A stretch of DNA of 64,000 nt from Clostridia bacterium (GCA_017522515.1 JAFWZH010000250.1:124001-188000); one strand, 5' to 3'. Positions 33,450-43,730 are shown, counted from the first letter of the stretch. Program-made: numbers and translations. Notes: generated from the sequence alone by a model not told the origin.

Positions 33450-34631
33450 TCAATGATGGAAAAGTCTTATTCCCGTAAAGCTCATTACCATTCCGTACTT
33501 GTTGCATGTATCGATAACATGATCATCACGGATAGAGCCACCCGGTTCAGCAACGTATTTAACGCCGCTTTTATGAGCTCTTTCAATATTATCACCAAAT
33601 GGGAAGAAAGCATCAGAGCCTAAAGCAACATCAGTATTTTTATCAAGCCAAGCGCGCTTTTCTTCTGCTGTGAATACATCAGGCTTAACCTTGAAAATAC
33701 GTTGCCACTCACCCTCGGCAAGAACATCCATATAATCCTCACCGATATATAAATCAATTGCATTATCACGATCAGCACGCTTAATACCATCAACAAATTG
33801 AAGTCCCAAAACTTGAGGAGATTGACGAAGGAACCAATTGTCAGCCTTGCTTCCTGCAAGTCGTGTGCAATGAATACGAGATTGCTGTCCGGCACCTATG
33901 CCGATTGCCTGTCCGCCCTTAACGTAGCAAACAGAGTTTGATTGAGTATATTTCAATGTAATCATGGCAATTGCAAGGTCAATTTTTGCACTTTCGGGAA
34001 GCTCTTTGTTCTCTGTAACGATTTGGTCAAAGAAACCTTCCTCGATTTTCAGCTCATTTCTGCCCTGCTCAAAAGTTATACCGTATACATCTTTGTGTTC
34101 AATTGGCTCAGGTACGTATTCAGGGTCTATTTCGATTACATTGTATCCGCCTTTTTTCTTCTCTTGCAATATCGCCAAAGCCTCAGGTGTGTATCCCGGA
34201 GCTATAACTCCGTCGGAAACTTCGCGCTTGATTAAGAGTGCGGTAGCCTCATCACACACATCAGAAAGAGCAATAAAATCACCGAAAGAAGACATTCTGT
34301 CAGCACCGCGAGCTCTTGCGTATGCATTTGCGATAGGAGAAAGCTCAAAATCAACATCCTCTATCCAATAAATTTTGCGTTCAACATCATTTAAGGGCAA
34401 TCCTACTGCCGCACCTGCCGGAGAAACGTGTTTAAAAGATGTTGCAGCCGGTAAGCCGGTTGCTTGTTTAAGTTCTTTTACAAGTTGCCAACCATTGAAT
34501 GCATCGAGGAAATTTATATATCCCGGTCTGCCGGAATGAATCTTTATAGGCAACTCTTTTCCGTTTTTCATGAAAATTTTTGAGGGCTTTTGGTTAGGGT
34601 TACATCCGTATTTTAATTCTAATTCTGTCAT
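33450..34631 (-). CDS. AICAR formyltransferase (stand-alone, PurH transformylase domain)
   Basis: This enzyme transfers the formyl group of 10-formyl-THF to AICAR, the ninth purine step. The 393-residue protein matches the PurH transformylase domain (L-K-Y-G-C-N-P-N-Q, S-F-K-H-V-S-P-A-G-A-A). It lacks the N-terminal IMP cyclohydrolase domain of bifunctional PurH. The missing step is supplied by the PurO-like gene 24 bp upstream. The second ATG (34631) is preferred because GGAGG is six bases ahead. Confidence 0.93.
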   Translation of the reverse strand: MTELELKYGCNPNQKPSKIFMKNGKELPIKIHSGRPGYINFLDAFNGWQLVKELKQATGLPAATSFKHVSPAGAAVGLPLNDVERKIYWIEDVDFELSPIANAYARARGADRMSSFGDFIALSDVCDEATALLIKREVSDGVIAPGYTPEALAILQEKKKGGYNVIEIDPEYVPEPIEHKDVYGITFEQGRNELKIEEGFFDQIVTENKELPESAKIDLAIAMITLKYTQSNSVCYVKGGQAIGIGAGQQSRIHCTRLAGSKADNWFLRQSPQVLGLQFVDGIKRADRDNAIDLYIGEDYMDVLAEGEWQRIFKVKPDVFTAEEKRAWLDKNTDVALGSDAFFPFGDNIERAHKSGVKYVAEPGGSIRDDHVIDTCNKYGMVMSFTGIRLFHH

Positions 34632-34655
34632 CATGTGCCTCCGAACTACTGTAAA

Positions 34656-35363
34656 TTATTTGTTTTTATTAATTATTCTTGTATCGTACTTGCCTGTTTC
34701 AATGTCGATATAGCGAACAAATAAAGAAACCTTGTTGTCTTCGTTAAGATTTGTCCAAACCATATTTGTAAACTCATCTATATCGCCCTCGATTGCAATC
34801 TGTTTGGGCTCACCCTCAAAGCTGGGCAATGGATTACCATCACATTTGTATGTATGAATAAATCTGCCTTCACCTGCAACGGGATTTTCGTATGCAAAAG
34901 TAAAACGGTTACAGCTTGAGGGATCGCCGTAATTTGATTTTAAAATTGACATTGCATAATTGTACTTGCCATCCTCCACGTGCATAATACCTGAAATTCT
35001 CGGTGTGTAGTTGGGAGCATCAGGCTCAAATTCTCTTGTGCGAAGAGCTTGCTCAAAAGTTTGTTGCTTGTCCATAAGCTCATAAATCGTATCTGTCTGG
35101 TCACCATTTGTAACGATTGTTTTATTGCCCAAGACACGAACAGGGGCATAAATTATAAGGCTGGGGTCGCTCAACTTTGAAGGATCAAATGCTTGTGTGC
35201 GTATTCCCTTGCCGTCCTCTACGAAAACGCGGTTTCTGCTGTTAACGCTTCTTCCCATTATAAAATATGCAGTCACAGCATACTTTCCATCTTTTGATTT
35301 ACCGATTACTATTCCCCTACCGGGATATGAATTGCTTTTTAACTCTTGCTCCAATGAATACAT
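34656..35363 (-). CDS. purO: IMP cyclohydrolase, archaeal PurO type
   Basis: This enzyme closes the ring of FAICAR to give IMP, the last de novo purine step. The 235-residue protein matches the IMP_cyclohyd (PurO) family, first described in archaea and unrelated to the PurH cyclohydrolase domain. Matching segments are Y-P-G-R-G-I-V-I-G, Y-F-I-M-G-R-S-V-N-S-R-N-R, P-R-I-S-G-I and F-T-F-A-Y-E-N-P-V-A-G-E-G. AGGAGG precedes the ATG by ten bases. It is directly followed by the stand-alone AICAR formyltransferase, so the two make up a split PurH. Confidence 0.9.
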   Translation of the reverse strand: MYSLEQELKSNSYPGRGIVIGKSKDGKYAVTAYFIMGRSVNSRNRVFVEDGKGIRTQAFDPSKLSDPSLIIYAPVRVLGNKTIVTNGDQTDTIYELMDKQQTFEQALRTREFEPDAPNYTPRISGIMHVEDGKYNYAMSILKSNYGDPSSCNRFTFAYENPVAGEGRFIHTYKCDGNPLPSFEGEPKQIAIEGDIDEFTNMVWTNLNEDNKVSLFVRYIDIETGKYDTRIINKNK

Positions 35364-35387
35364 TTCAAGAATCCTCCTAATAATAAA

Positions 35388-36206
35388 TTATAAATTCAAA
35401 TTTGTTATTTCAAATACATACGTAGCAGGTCCTTCCATAAAAGCAGAACCCTTTCCGTCCCAAGAGATAAGTAAATCGCCGCCCAACAAATGCACCGTTA
35501 CATCTCCCGGCTTACAATATCCGTTAAGTATAGCTGCAACAGCGGCGGCTGTGGCACCGCTTCCGCAGGCAAAAGTCTCTCCGGAACCTCTCTCCCACAC
35601 TCTCATATTAAGCGTATGGTCGTCAACCACTTGTATAAATTCAATGTTCGCCCTGTCAGGGAAAAATTTATGATTTTCAAGCTTCGGGCCGATTTTTTCT
35701 ATTTCAAGTTTATCAACATCATCAATAAATTTGACTCCGTGGGGATTTCCCATATCAACAAGTGTTAAATTATGAATTTCACCGTCAACTTCTAAGTCTG
35801 CATGTGCCTCTGTCCATCCCTTTACACCCGGGATAAGCGGCACACCCATATCTACGCGTGAGCCTACACAAACGCCATCTTCTATTTTTAATTTTAAGTG
35901 TTTTACTTGCCCTCCGGACTCAACATCCACGCAGTCTTTTGTAATGTATCCGTTATCATACAAATATTTACCCACACAACGTATACCATTGCCGCACATC
36001 AAGCCATACGAGCCATCTGCATTGTACAGGCGCATTTCAAACTCAGCCTTCTTTGAAGGGCAAATTAAAATCAATCCGTCAGAACCAACACCAAAATGTC
36101 TGTCTGAAAGCTTAATTGCAAGCTCCGAGGGATTTTCTATCATTTCATTTATACAATCTGCGTATACGTAGTCATTGCCCAAACCATGCATTTTAACTAA
36201 TTTCAT
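35388..36206 (-). CDS. dapF: diaminopimelate epimerase
   Basis: DapF interconverts LL- and meso-diaminopimelate for lysine and peptidoglycan. The 272-residue length is typical. The two catalytic cysteines are present: C71 in M-C-G-N-G-I-R-C and C214 in F-A-C-G-S-G-A-T. The opening (H-G-L-G-N-D-Y) also matches. GAGGAGATA precedes the ATG. No other lysine gene is in the window. Confidence 0.97.
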   Translation of the reverse strand: MKLVKMHGLGNDYVYADCINEMIENPSELAIKLSDRHFGVGSDGLILICPSKKAEFEMRLYNADGSYGLMCGNGIRCVGKYLYDNGYITKDCVDVESGGQVKHLKLKIEDGVCVGSRVDMGVPLIPGVKGWTEAHADLEVDGEIHNLTLVDMGNPHGVKFIDDVDKLEIEKIGPKLENHKFFPDRANIEFIQVVDDHTLNMRVWERGSGETFACGSGATAAAVAAILNGYCKPGDVTVHLLGGDLLISWDGKGSAFMEGPATYVFEITNLNL

Positions 36207-36243
36207 TTAAATATCTCCTCAAACATAATCATTTCGAATTTTA

Positions 36244-37011
36244 TCACATCAAGGCGTTTATTACAACAGCCACAAGCCACAAAACAAGCAAATGGGCAGG
36301 ATAAAAAGCATAAAATCCATACTTAACATATTGCGCTTTAGGTTTACCTATAGGCCATTTTCCCTTTTGTCCGTTGTATAAAAATATAAGAGGCAACGCC
36401 AAGAGTGAGAACACCTGAACCATCTGCCACATACTTAAAGTTGGTATACCGGGATCTTTCCCAAAAATCCACAAAACCGGTAACAAAACCCAATCTAAAA
36501 TATACGCGTAAAACACACTGCAAAGTACACCTAATACTGTTAAAATCTTTCTCATATAGCCCTTGCCATAGAATACCGTAAAAACAAAAGCCATTAAAAC
36601 ACCTTTTTCGCCATAATCAGAATTGATAAAGCCTAAATAATTCATACTGAATACGGCGGCCGTAGGCAAAAAAGCCACCCATTTTGCCACATTGTTTCTG
36701 AGCATCGCATCAGTTATCCAAATACAAATCAAGCATATAAACAAAGTCACAAAAACGTTGCCATTCGCGCAAAGAAGTTCCCCTTCTGTAAACAGAGAAA
36801 ACGGTATCTGCGAAATAATTGCAAAAATCCCCAACCTTACAGCATACATTACTCTGTTTGACGAGTGCTTATAGCCATTGTAAAGCAAATATAAATACAA
36901 CGGGAAAGCCAATCTGCCTATTATTCTCAATATGTTGATATTAAAAGCGAAACCTATGTGGTCTAAAAGCATCGAAACACAAGCTATTATCCTTAAAGCC
37001 ATTGCGCTCAC
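36244..37011 (-). CDS. TraX-like polytopic membrane protein
   Basis: The 255-residue protein has about seven or eight transmembrane segments and opens with the TraX family signature (I-A-C-V-S-M-L-L-D-H-I-G), followed by G-R-L-A-F-P-L-Y. TraX of F-like plasmids acetylates pilin, but chromosomal relatives in Firmicutes have no proven role, and acyl transfer to a surface polymer is the usual guess. Start choice is uncertain: GTG at 37011 has GGAG ten bases upstream, while a GTG three codons earlier sits too close to it. Confidence 0.75.
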   Translation of the reverse strand: MSAMALRIIACVSMLLDHIGFAFNINILRIIGRLAFPLYLYLLYNGYKHSSNRVMYAVRLGIFAIISQIPFSLFTEGELLCANGNVFVTLFICLICIWITDAMLRNNVAKWVAFLPTAAVFSMNYLGFINSDYGEKGVLMAFVFTVFYGKGYMRKILTVLGVLCSVFYAYILDWVLLPVLWIFGKDPGIPTLSMWQMVQVFSLLALPLIFLYNGQKGKWPIGKPKAQYVKYGFYAFYPAHLLVLWLVAVVINALM

Positions 37012-37032
37012 GGCACTCACACTCCGTATAAA

Positions 37033-39678
37033 TTAATTCATCACCATAGTACTATATATTTTCCTGTTTTTCAATGTCAAACCGAAAATTACTAAAGCAA
37101 GCGTAACAAGGCTTAATATCAGCCCTGACGTAAAACCGGGCACATTGTATTCGATTTCAACATTGTGGGAACCCGAAGTAATATCAAAGCATAACAATCC
37201 ATCTTCTAATGCGTAAGTTTTGACTTCTTTACCGTCAACTTTCACACTCCACCCATCATCATAAACAAGACTCGTAAAAACAGCTCCGTCACAAGAAGCC
37301 TGCAAAGAACCCTTCAAATAACCTGAGCCCCACTCGGTAATATTAAGTGCATTACTCTTTAAAAAAGCAACAGCTTCTTTAAACAATGATTCATCCAACA
37401 AATAAAAAACATTCCCGTTCGTATTTACCCTTGCTGTCTCTAAAGTAATATGCGCCGTTTCGCCTGCTGTATAATAACCCAAAAATTGCACACAATCTGT
37501 TTCGCCTGTAAATAACGTAATATCGTATTTACCATCAATCTTCATAGTTGTATCGCCGCTGCCTTTAGGAAAATATGCATATAGCGGACCTGCAGACGGC
37601 ACTTGTACGGAATACTCGACGTAGCCGTCGCCTCGTTCTTCAAAAATATCACCGTTTGCCTTTGACAATTGTTTAAAATACGAAATATCATTACCAAGCA
37701 TACAATTTAGCAAATAGTTTTGAGACTCAATACTGTTCGATTTCCAATTGAATTTTTTTAAATTATTACTTACAGCGATACACGGCATAACAGCGTAAGG
37801 ATTTTTATACAAAACAGCGGAACCCTCCCGTTTAACTACATCGTAATGCTTATAAGGAACACTGCACCAAGAAATGATTTTACCTCTATCATCAAGGCGA
37901 GAAATTTCCGCATCACTCATAACATATTTTACAGAAAACAGTGCGTCGGTAACAGCTGTAGAACCTGCATAAGAACTCCAATACCAGCTTTGCGCAAAAC
38001 CCATTTTTTTAAAGAAATCATTGAGATTTTTATTAAAAGACGAACTGTAATGATTGATACCACCATATCCTAATGCAACAGGTTCATTAAAGGTACGCTG
38101 AAAACCTGAACCGATTCTGTAAAATTCTCCCTCTGCATCCTTTTCGGCAGCTGTCGCCAAGCTTTCCGTAAGAAGCTTATAATCTCTGTGCTGTTCATAT
38201 GTTTCATATCTATGGTCTCTATCCAGGCCTGCAAGGATATAGCCGGCATTCGCATATGTTTCCGTAGCGGCAACAGCTATAAAACATAAAAGCACAACAG
38301 CACCGGCGATACGGAATACAAACGTTCTTTTACAGTTTTGCGACAATCTTAACAAGATTACGACAAAAAAGAGCAATAATACAGTTATAATTAAAAATTT
38401 AATGCTCAAATCATATTGTTCTTTTGGCAAATTGCTATCAGGTAAGTTTTTAACATAGACAAAATAACCTGCTGCCAGCAAAGCAAAGGTTATATGGCTT
38501 GCATAAGGTATTTCTTTAAACTTTGCGGCGGCCTTGGCTGCTGTGAAAACCATTATAAATCCAAACAAAAAGAAATATCTGTAAGGGAACCAGTTAGGTC
38601 TTTGAAAAACATGCCAAGCAATATCAATCTTATAAAAATATGTGCTTGCGGCGATAAATACAGTTATTACGGCAGTCATAATTTTTTCTTTAACTGATAT
38701 ACTTTTGATAAAAAAGTATCCGAAAAATAAAGCAAATATAATTATGCCGCAATAGAAAAAAGGAGTGCCGTTATTTGTTATGCCGTCATAAGCTCCTACA
38801 AAAAGTTTATTCAAAACTCTTGATAATTCATAGTTTATTCCGTTTTCGGGAACTATTGATGCATTGCCGATTTTACCTTCGAACAGAGAAAAAAACGTAG
38901 GAACCAAAAGCCACGCACCCAGCCCTGCGGCCACAGCAACGCTTCCGACAAATTTTACGCAGAAAGAAAAGCTTTTTCGCAAGAAAGCAACGCCCTCTCG
39001 AACAAATATATAAAGTACATAAAGGCAAGAAAAAATGCCTATCATATACGAAATATAATACGTGGACACGAATAAGAATGTGTAGGAAATACAAAGTAAA
39101 TGTGGTTTCCCGCTTTCGGCTAATTTCTCTATGGCAAGAATAATTATAGGAAGCCATATAACGCCGTCAAGCCACATAAGGCACATTGAGTAAGCAATGT
39201 TATATGACATCAGCCCATAGAAAATTGCAAAAATAACATTTCTAGCCTTATTTTTACTGAAATGATTCATCAACATGCCGAAAGTCAGTCCGCACAAGCC
39301 GATTTTCAACAAGGTGAGTACAAAGACGCCAATATGCATATATTCATTTGGAAAAAGTAAAGTAATAAACGAAAGGGGCGAAGCAACGTAATACGCAAAT
39401 ACGCCTGCATAGTTGCCGCCCAATGCCTTTGACCAAGAAAACAAAATGCCGCCATTTTGCGGGTTTATATTTTTTAACCCGCAAAAAAATTCGGAATATT
39501 GTCCCGACATATCCATAATCATCAAAGATTTTTCGCCAAAAGGAGCAAAACCGTAAGATATAAAAATCGCCAGCAATATTACGCAAGGAAGCACAAAACA
39601 GGCCGCCAAAAGTAGACCTGTTTTAGTTCTTTGTGAATTAATTATATTTTTAATTCTTGCATTGCTGACAATTTGCAT
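37033..39678 (-). CDS. YfhO family membrane protein
   Basis: This is a large polytopic protein of 881 residues. It has about 12 transmembrane helices in the first 480 residues, an extracellular region of about 370 residues, and one C-terminal helix. The N-terminal D-M-S-G-Q-Y region and the overall GT-C-like layout match YfhO. In some Firmicutes, YfhO family members add sugar to lipoteichoic acid. The acidic residue in the first extracellular loop (M-D-M-S-G-Q-Y) may be the family's catalytic site. Location beside TraX-like suggests surface glycan work. The donor is unknown. Confidence 0.85.
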   Translation of the reverse strand: MQIVSNARIKNIINSQRTKTGLLLAACFVLPCVILLAIFISYGFAPFGEKSLMIMDMSGQYSEFFCGLKNINPQNGGILFSWSKALGGNYAGVFAYYVASPLSFITLLFPNEYMHIGVFVLTLLKIGLCGLTFGMLMNHFSKNKARNVIFAIFYGLMSYNIAYSMCLMWLDGVIWLPIIILAIEKLAESGKPHLLCISYTFLFVSTYYISYMIGIFSCLYVLYIFVREGVAFLRKSFSFCVKFVGSVAVAAGLGAWLLVPTFFSLFEGKIGNASIVPENGINYELSRVLNKLFVGAYDGITNNGTPFFYCGIIIFALFFGYFFIKSISVKEKIMTAVITVFIAASTYFYKIDIAWHVFQRPNWFPYRYFFLFGFIMVFTAAKAAAKFKEIPYASHITFALLAAGYFVYVKNLPDSNLPKEQYDLSIKFLIITVLLLFFVVILLRLSQNCKRTFVFRIAGAVVLLCFIAVAATETYANAGYILAGLDRDHRYETYEQHRDYKLLTESLATAAEKDAEGEFYRIGSGFQRTFNEPVALGYGGINHYSSSFNKNLNDFFKKMGFAQSWYWSSYAGSTAVTDALFSVKYVMSDAEISRLDDRGKIISWCSVPYKHYDVVKREGSAVLYKNPYAVMPCIAVSNNLKKFNWKSNSIESQNYLLNCMLGNDISYFKQLSKANGDIFEERGDGYVEYSVQVPSAGPLYAYFPKGSGDTTMKIDGKYDITLFTGETDCVQFLGYYTAGETAHITLETARVNTNGNVFYLLDESLFKEAVAFLKSNALNITEWGSGYLKGSLQASCDGAVFTSLVYDDGWSVKVDGKEVKTYALEDGLLCFDITSGSHNVEIEYNVPGFTSGLILSLVTLALVIFGLTLKNRKIYSTMVMN

Positions 39679-39688
39679 AATCTCTCCG

Positions 39689-41593
39689 TTATTCTAATTC
39701 AAAAGCACCTGTATAAAGCTTATAATATGTGCCTTTCTCTGAAATCAACTTATTATGGTCACCACGTTCAATTATGCGTCCGTTCTCAAGCACCATTATT
39801 ACATCAGAGTTTTTAACTGTTGACAATCTATGGGCTATAACGAAAACAGTTCTGCCCTCCATAAGTCTGTCCATACCCCTTTGAACAATAGCCTCTGTCC
39901 TTGTATCAATTGACGATGTTGCTTCATCAAGAATCATTACCGGCGGATCTGCAACAGCCGCCCTGGCAATAGCAATAAGCTGTCTTTGTCCCTGTGACAA
40001 GTTTGCACCGTTATTTGTAAGCTCCGTTTCGTATCCTGCCGGCAAACGAGTTATAAAGTCATCTGCTCCTGACAATTTAGCAGCCTCTACACACTCTTCG
40101 TCCGTTGCATCAAGTCTACCATAGCGGATATTATCCATAACAGTACCTGTAAAAAGGTTTGTTTCTTGAAGAACGATTCCCAATGAGCGTCTAAGGTCAG
40201 ATTTTTTAATTTTATTTATGTTGATACCATCATATCTTATTTTGCCATCCTCTATGTTATAGAAACAGTTTATAAGATTTGTTATGGTAGTCTTACCTGC
40301 ACCCGTGGCTCCCACGAAGGCCACTTTTTGTCCCGGCTCTGCATATACGGAAACATCATGCAATACTTGTTTTCCCTCTGTGTACGAGAAATCAACATTT
40401 ACAAGTCGTACATCACCTTTAAGCGGTGTATAGGTGAGTGTGCCATCGTGATGAGGATGTTTCCACGCCCATTTGCCTGTACGTGTTTCGCTTTCGGAAA
40501 TGTTGCCGTCTTTATCTGTTTCAGCATTAACCAACGTAACGTATCCGTCATCTACTTCAGGTTCTTGGTCCATAAGATCAAAAATTCTCTGTGCTCCTGC
40601 AAGTCCCATTACGATAACATTTATTTGCTGAGAAACTTGATTGACATTGCCCGTAAATTGCTTTGTCATATTCATAAAAGGGACAACAATACTTATGCAG
40701 AATTCCTTACCTGAAATGCTGAAATTTTTTGCACCGGACAAAATAAATAATCCGCCGCAAACAGCTATGATAACGTATAAAATATTACCTATATTCATAA
40801 TAATCGGTCCCAATACATTGGCGTATGCATGAGCTTTGCTGCTGTCTTCAAAAAGTTCCTCATTTATTTTATCAAAATCCTCTTCGCATTGTTGTTCGTG
40901 ATTAAAGACCTTAATAACCTTTTGACCGTTCATCATTTCTTGTACAAAGCCCTCTGCTTTACCTATTGATTTTTGCTGGCGAATAAAGTATTTTGCTGAA
41001 CCTCCGCCTACCTTCTTAGAAACAAGCATCATAACAAAAACACCCGCCAGCACAATCAAAGTCATCCATATACTGTAATAAAGCATTACGGCAAGCACAC
41101 CGATAACAATTACAGCAGACTGTAAAAGTGCAGGTATGGCACGTGAAACAAGTTCACGAAGCGTGTCAATATCATTCGTATAATGGCTCATTATATCGCC
41201 ATGCTTATGTGTATCAAAATATTTAATAGGCAAATTTTGCATACCGTTAAACATTTTGCCTCTCGCCTTATACAAGAATCCCTGTGTTATATATGCGCCA
41301 AGTTGATTGAATACCGCAACAGACAAAAGTGAAATAACATACACTACTATAAGTGTAATTATAAGCGGAAATATCTTATCAAACACATAATCCCATTTGC
41401 CTAAGTTGTTTTTATTATCTAATATCGCGTATATTTTTTGTGTAAATATTGCAGGCAAAACGGATACTATCGCCGAAAAAACAATACAAACTGCAGTAAC
41501 AGGTACAAGAACGGGATAGAATTCTATAAGCATCCTAAATATTCTTTTTATAGACGAGGATTTTCTTTTATTATTTACAGAATCATTCTTCAT
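39689..41593 (-). CDS. ABC transporter, fused permease and ATPase (second subunit)
   Basis: This is a half-transporter of 634 residues: six transmembrane helices, then a nucleotide-binding domain. Walker A is G-A-T-G-A-G-K-T-T, the signature L-S-Q-G-Q-R-Q is intact, and Walker B is V-M-I-L-D-E-A-T-S. A roughly 40-residue charged insert rich in D, E, H and W lies between the two domains. The ATG at 41593 has GGGGGTG six bases upstream. It overlaps the first subunit gene by 11 bp, so the two form a heterodimeric exporter. Substrate (drug, lipid or peptide) is not apparent. Confidence 0.93.
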   Translation of the reverse strand: MKNDSVNNKRKSSSIKRIFRMLIEFYPVLVPVTAVCIVFSAIVSVLPAIFTQKIYAILDNKNNLGKWDYVFDKIFPLIITLIVVYVISLLSVAVFNQLGAYITQGFLYKARGKMFNGMQNLPIKYFDTHKHGDIMSHYTNDIDTLRELVSRAIPALLQSAVIVIGVLAVMLYYSIWMTLIVLAGVFVMMLVSKKVGGGSAKYFIRQQKSIGKAEGFVQEMMNGQKVIKVFNHEQQCEEDFDKINEELFEDSSKAHAYANVLGPIIMNIGNILYVIIAVCGGLFILSGAKNFSISGKEFCISIVVPFMNMTKQFTGNVNQVSQQINVIVMGLAGAQRIFDLMDQEPEVDDGYVTLVNAETDKDGNISESETRTGKWAWKHPHHDGTLTYTPLKGDVRLVNVDFSYTEGKQVLHDVSVYAEPGQKVAFVGATGAGKTTITNLINCFYNIEDGKIRYDGININKIKKSDLRRSLGIVLQETNLFTGTVMDNIRYGRLDATDEECVEAAKLSGADDFITRLPAGYETELTNNGANLSQGQRQLIAIARAAVADPPVMILDEATSSIDTRTEAIVQRGMDRLMEGRTVFVIAHRLSTVKNSDVIMVLENGRIIERGDHNKLISEKGTYYKLYTGAFELE

Positions 41594-43334
41594 CGCAATC
41601 ACCCCCGCTTACTTGCTGATTATACACTTCACGATAAATGTCGCTCTTTTCAAGAAGTTCATTATGCTTACCTACAGCCGTTATTTTACCGTTATCCATT
41701 ACAATAATCATATCTGCATCCTCTACAGAAGCAACCCTCTGTGCAATTATTATCTTTGTAGTCTCGGGAATATATTTTTTAAAACCTGCACGAATCATAG
41801 CGTCCGTCTTTGTATCAACTGCGCTTGTGGAGTCATCAAGTATAAGAATTTTAGGTTTTTTAAGAAGCGCTCTTGCAATACAAAGACGCTGTTTTTGTCC
41901 TCCGGAAACATTTGTGCCTCCCTGCTCTATCCTTGTCTCGTATTTATCCGGGAAGCTCTGTATAAAATCGTCTGCCTGAGCCAATTTACATGCTTCGATG
42001 ATTTCTTCATCTGTTGCAGTTTCATTGCCCCAAAGCAAGTTTTCTCTTATGGTACCGGAGAACAAAAGATTCTTTTGCAAAACCATGGCAACAGCACCTC
42101 TTAATGTTTCTATATCGTATTCTCTCACATCAATGCCGGAAACTTTCACGCTGCCTTCTGTTACATCATAAAGTCTCGGTATAAGCTGCACCAAAGACGA
42201 TTTACTAACACCTGTACCACCTATAATACCAACCGTAGCACCTGACGGAATTTCAATATTTATATCACTGAGAGCAAATTTCTTTGCACTCTTAGAATAT
42301 TTAAAGCTTACACTTTCAAACTTTATTGAACCGTCTTTAACAGTCATAACGGGACTGTCATTATTAACAAGCGCCGGCTTTTCGTCTAAAACTTCACAAA
42401 TACGCTTTGCAGACTCTGTAGACATTGTAAGTATTACATAAATCATTGAAAGCATCATAAGGGACATAAGTATTTGCATTCCGTAAGTAAGCATTGCTGA
42501 CAATTGGCCGACGTTGACGCCGTGCTGTCCGAGCACCGTCATTTTAGAACCTACAAACATTACGAAAACCATATTGAAATACAGACAAATTTGCATAAGC
42601 GGTGAGTTTAATGCCACGATTCTTTCAGCTTTTGTAAAATCCGCACAAATATCCTTAGCTGCTGTATCGAATTTTTCTTTTTCATATTCTTCCCTTGAAA
42701 AACCCTTTACCACTCTCATGCCACGAACATTTTCTTCTATGGATTCGTTGAGTTTGTCATATTTTTTAAACACTCTACGGAATGCCGGCATAGCTTTACG
42801 CCCTACCAAATACAAACCAAAACCAAGGAACGGGACTACAATCACAAAAGAAGTAGCCAAGAATCCACCCATTTTGTATGCCATTATTATCGAGAAAATC
42901 AGGAGCAACGGGCTTCTGATTGCTGTTCTTATAATCATCATATAAGACATCTGCACGTTAGCTATGTCTGTTGTCAAACGAGTAACGAGTGATGTGGACG
43001 AGAATTTATCTACATTCTCGAAGGAATATGTTTGTATTTTATGAAATATGTCATGGCGCAAATTTTTAGCAAAACCTGCAGAAGCCTTAGCGCACGTAAA
43101 ACCTGCTATGCCGCCGCAAGCAAGCGAGATACATGCCATCAGTGCCAATACGCCGCCGATTCTTATTATTTCGGATATTTCAGCACCTTTTTGAATTTTA
43201 GATACCATATCTGCAGTTATAAACGGTATAAAAACTTCTATTACCGCTTCTGCAACAATAAAAATCAATGTAATAATTGATGGCAACTTAAACTCTCTTA
43301 TGCTTTTTGATAATTTTTTTAACATAGCAAACAT
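41583..43334 (-). CDS. ABC transporter, fused permease and ATPase (first subunit)
   Basis: This is a half-transporter of 583 residues with six transmembrane helices and a C-terminal ATPase. Its Walker A reads G-G-T-G-V-S-K-S-S: it has Val-Ser where Gly-Ala/Ser-Gly is usual, so one nucleotide site may be degenerate. The signature V-S-G-G-Q-K-Q and Walker B I-L-I-L-D-D-S-T-S (Asp in place of the catalytic Glu) agree with this. Heterodimeric exporters typically keep one consensus and one degenerate site, and the partner gene carries the consensus one. No strong ribosome site is seen before the first ATG. Confidence 0.92.
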   Translation of the reverse strand: MFAMLKKLSKSIREFKLPSIITLIFIVAEAVIEVFIPFITADMVSKIQKGAEISEIIRIGGVLALMACISLACGGIAGFTCAKASAGFAKNLRHDIFHKIQTYSFENVDKFSSTSLVTRLTTDIANVQMSYMMIIRTAIRSPLLLIFSIIMAYKMGGFLATSFVIVVPFLGFGLYLVGRKAMPAFRRVFKKYDKLNESIEENVRGMRVVKGFSREEYEKEKFDTAAKDICADFTKAERIVALNSPLMQICLYFNMVFVMFVGSKMTVLGQHGVNVGQLSAMLTYGMQILMSLMMLSMIYVILTMSTESAKRICEVLDEKPALVNNDSPVMTVKDGSIKFESVSFKYSKSAKKFALSDINIEIPSGATVGIIGGTGVSKSSLVQLIPRLYDVTEGSVKVSGIDVREYDIETLRGAVAMVLQKNLLFSGTIRENLLWGNETATDEEIIEACKLAQADDFIQSFPDKYETRIEQGGTNVSGGQKQRLCIARALLKKPKILILDDSTSAVDTKTDAMIRAGFKKYIPETTKIIIAQRVASVEDADMIIVMDNGKITAVGKHNELLEKSDIYREVYNQQVSGGDCDEE

Positions 43335-43368
43335 ATGAAAATATCATCCCTAACCAGAAAATAAAAAT

Positions 43369-43705
43369 CGGTAGACCGTAAGCCGGGTTCTGTCGTGGAC
43401 GGTCATCTATCTACGCATGTACATTACTGCACAGCTTCAGCCATCTTCGGAGCTGTCGGACCAACGTAACGCCCCATAACGATGTTGCTTCAGGTGGGGT
43501 TTACACGGCCGCCCGATCACCCGGACGCCGGTGAGCTCTTACCTCGCCTTTTCACCCTTACCTGCCAAAACAGCAGGCGGTAATTTTCTGTTGCACTTTC
43601 CTTGGAGTTACCTCCACCGGCCGTTAGCCGGCACCCTGTCCTGTGAAGCCCGGACTTTCCTCACCTGTCCCCTTACGGAAACAGCCGCGACCGTCAGGTC
43701 TACCG
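43369..43705 (-). ncRNA. rnpB: RNase P RNA, bacterial class A type
   Basis: This is the catalytic RNA of RNase P, which trims the 5' ends of tRNA precursors. Read on the minus strand, the conserved 5' segment GAGGAAAGTCCGGGCT and the 3' segment ACGACAGAACCCGGCTTA are intact, and GATAGATGACCGTCC lies between. The P1 helix is closed by CGGTAGACC (5') and GGTCTACCG (3'), giving both ends to within a few bases. Length is about 337. A T-rich run follows the 3' end. Confidence 0.96.
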
Positions 43706-43730
43706 ACGACGGACAGTATAACACAGTTTG

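Noticed and set aside
33240..33623. 127-residue plus-strand frame over the sleB and purH ends
   Set aside because: It overlaps two well-supported genes, spans a terminator, and resembles no protein.
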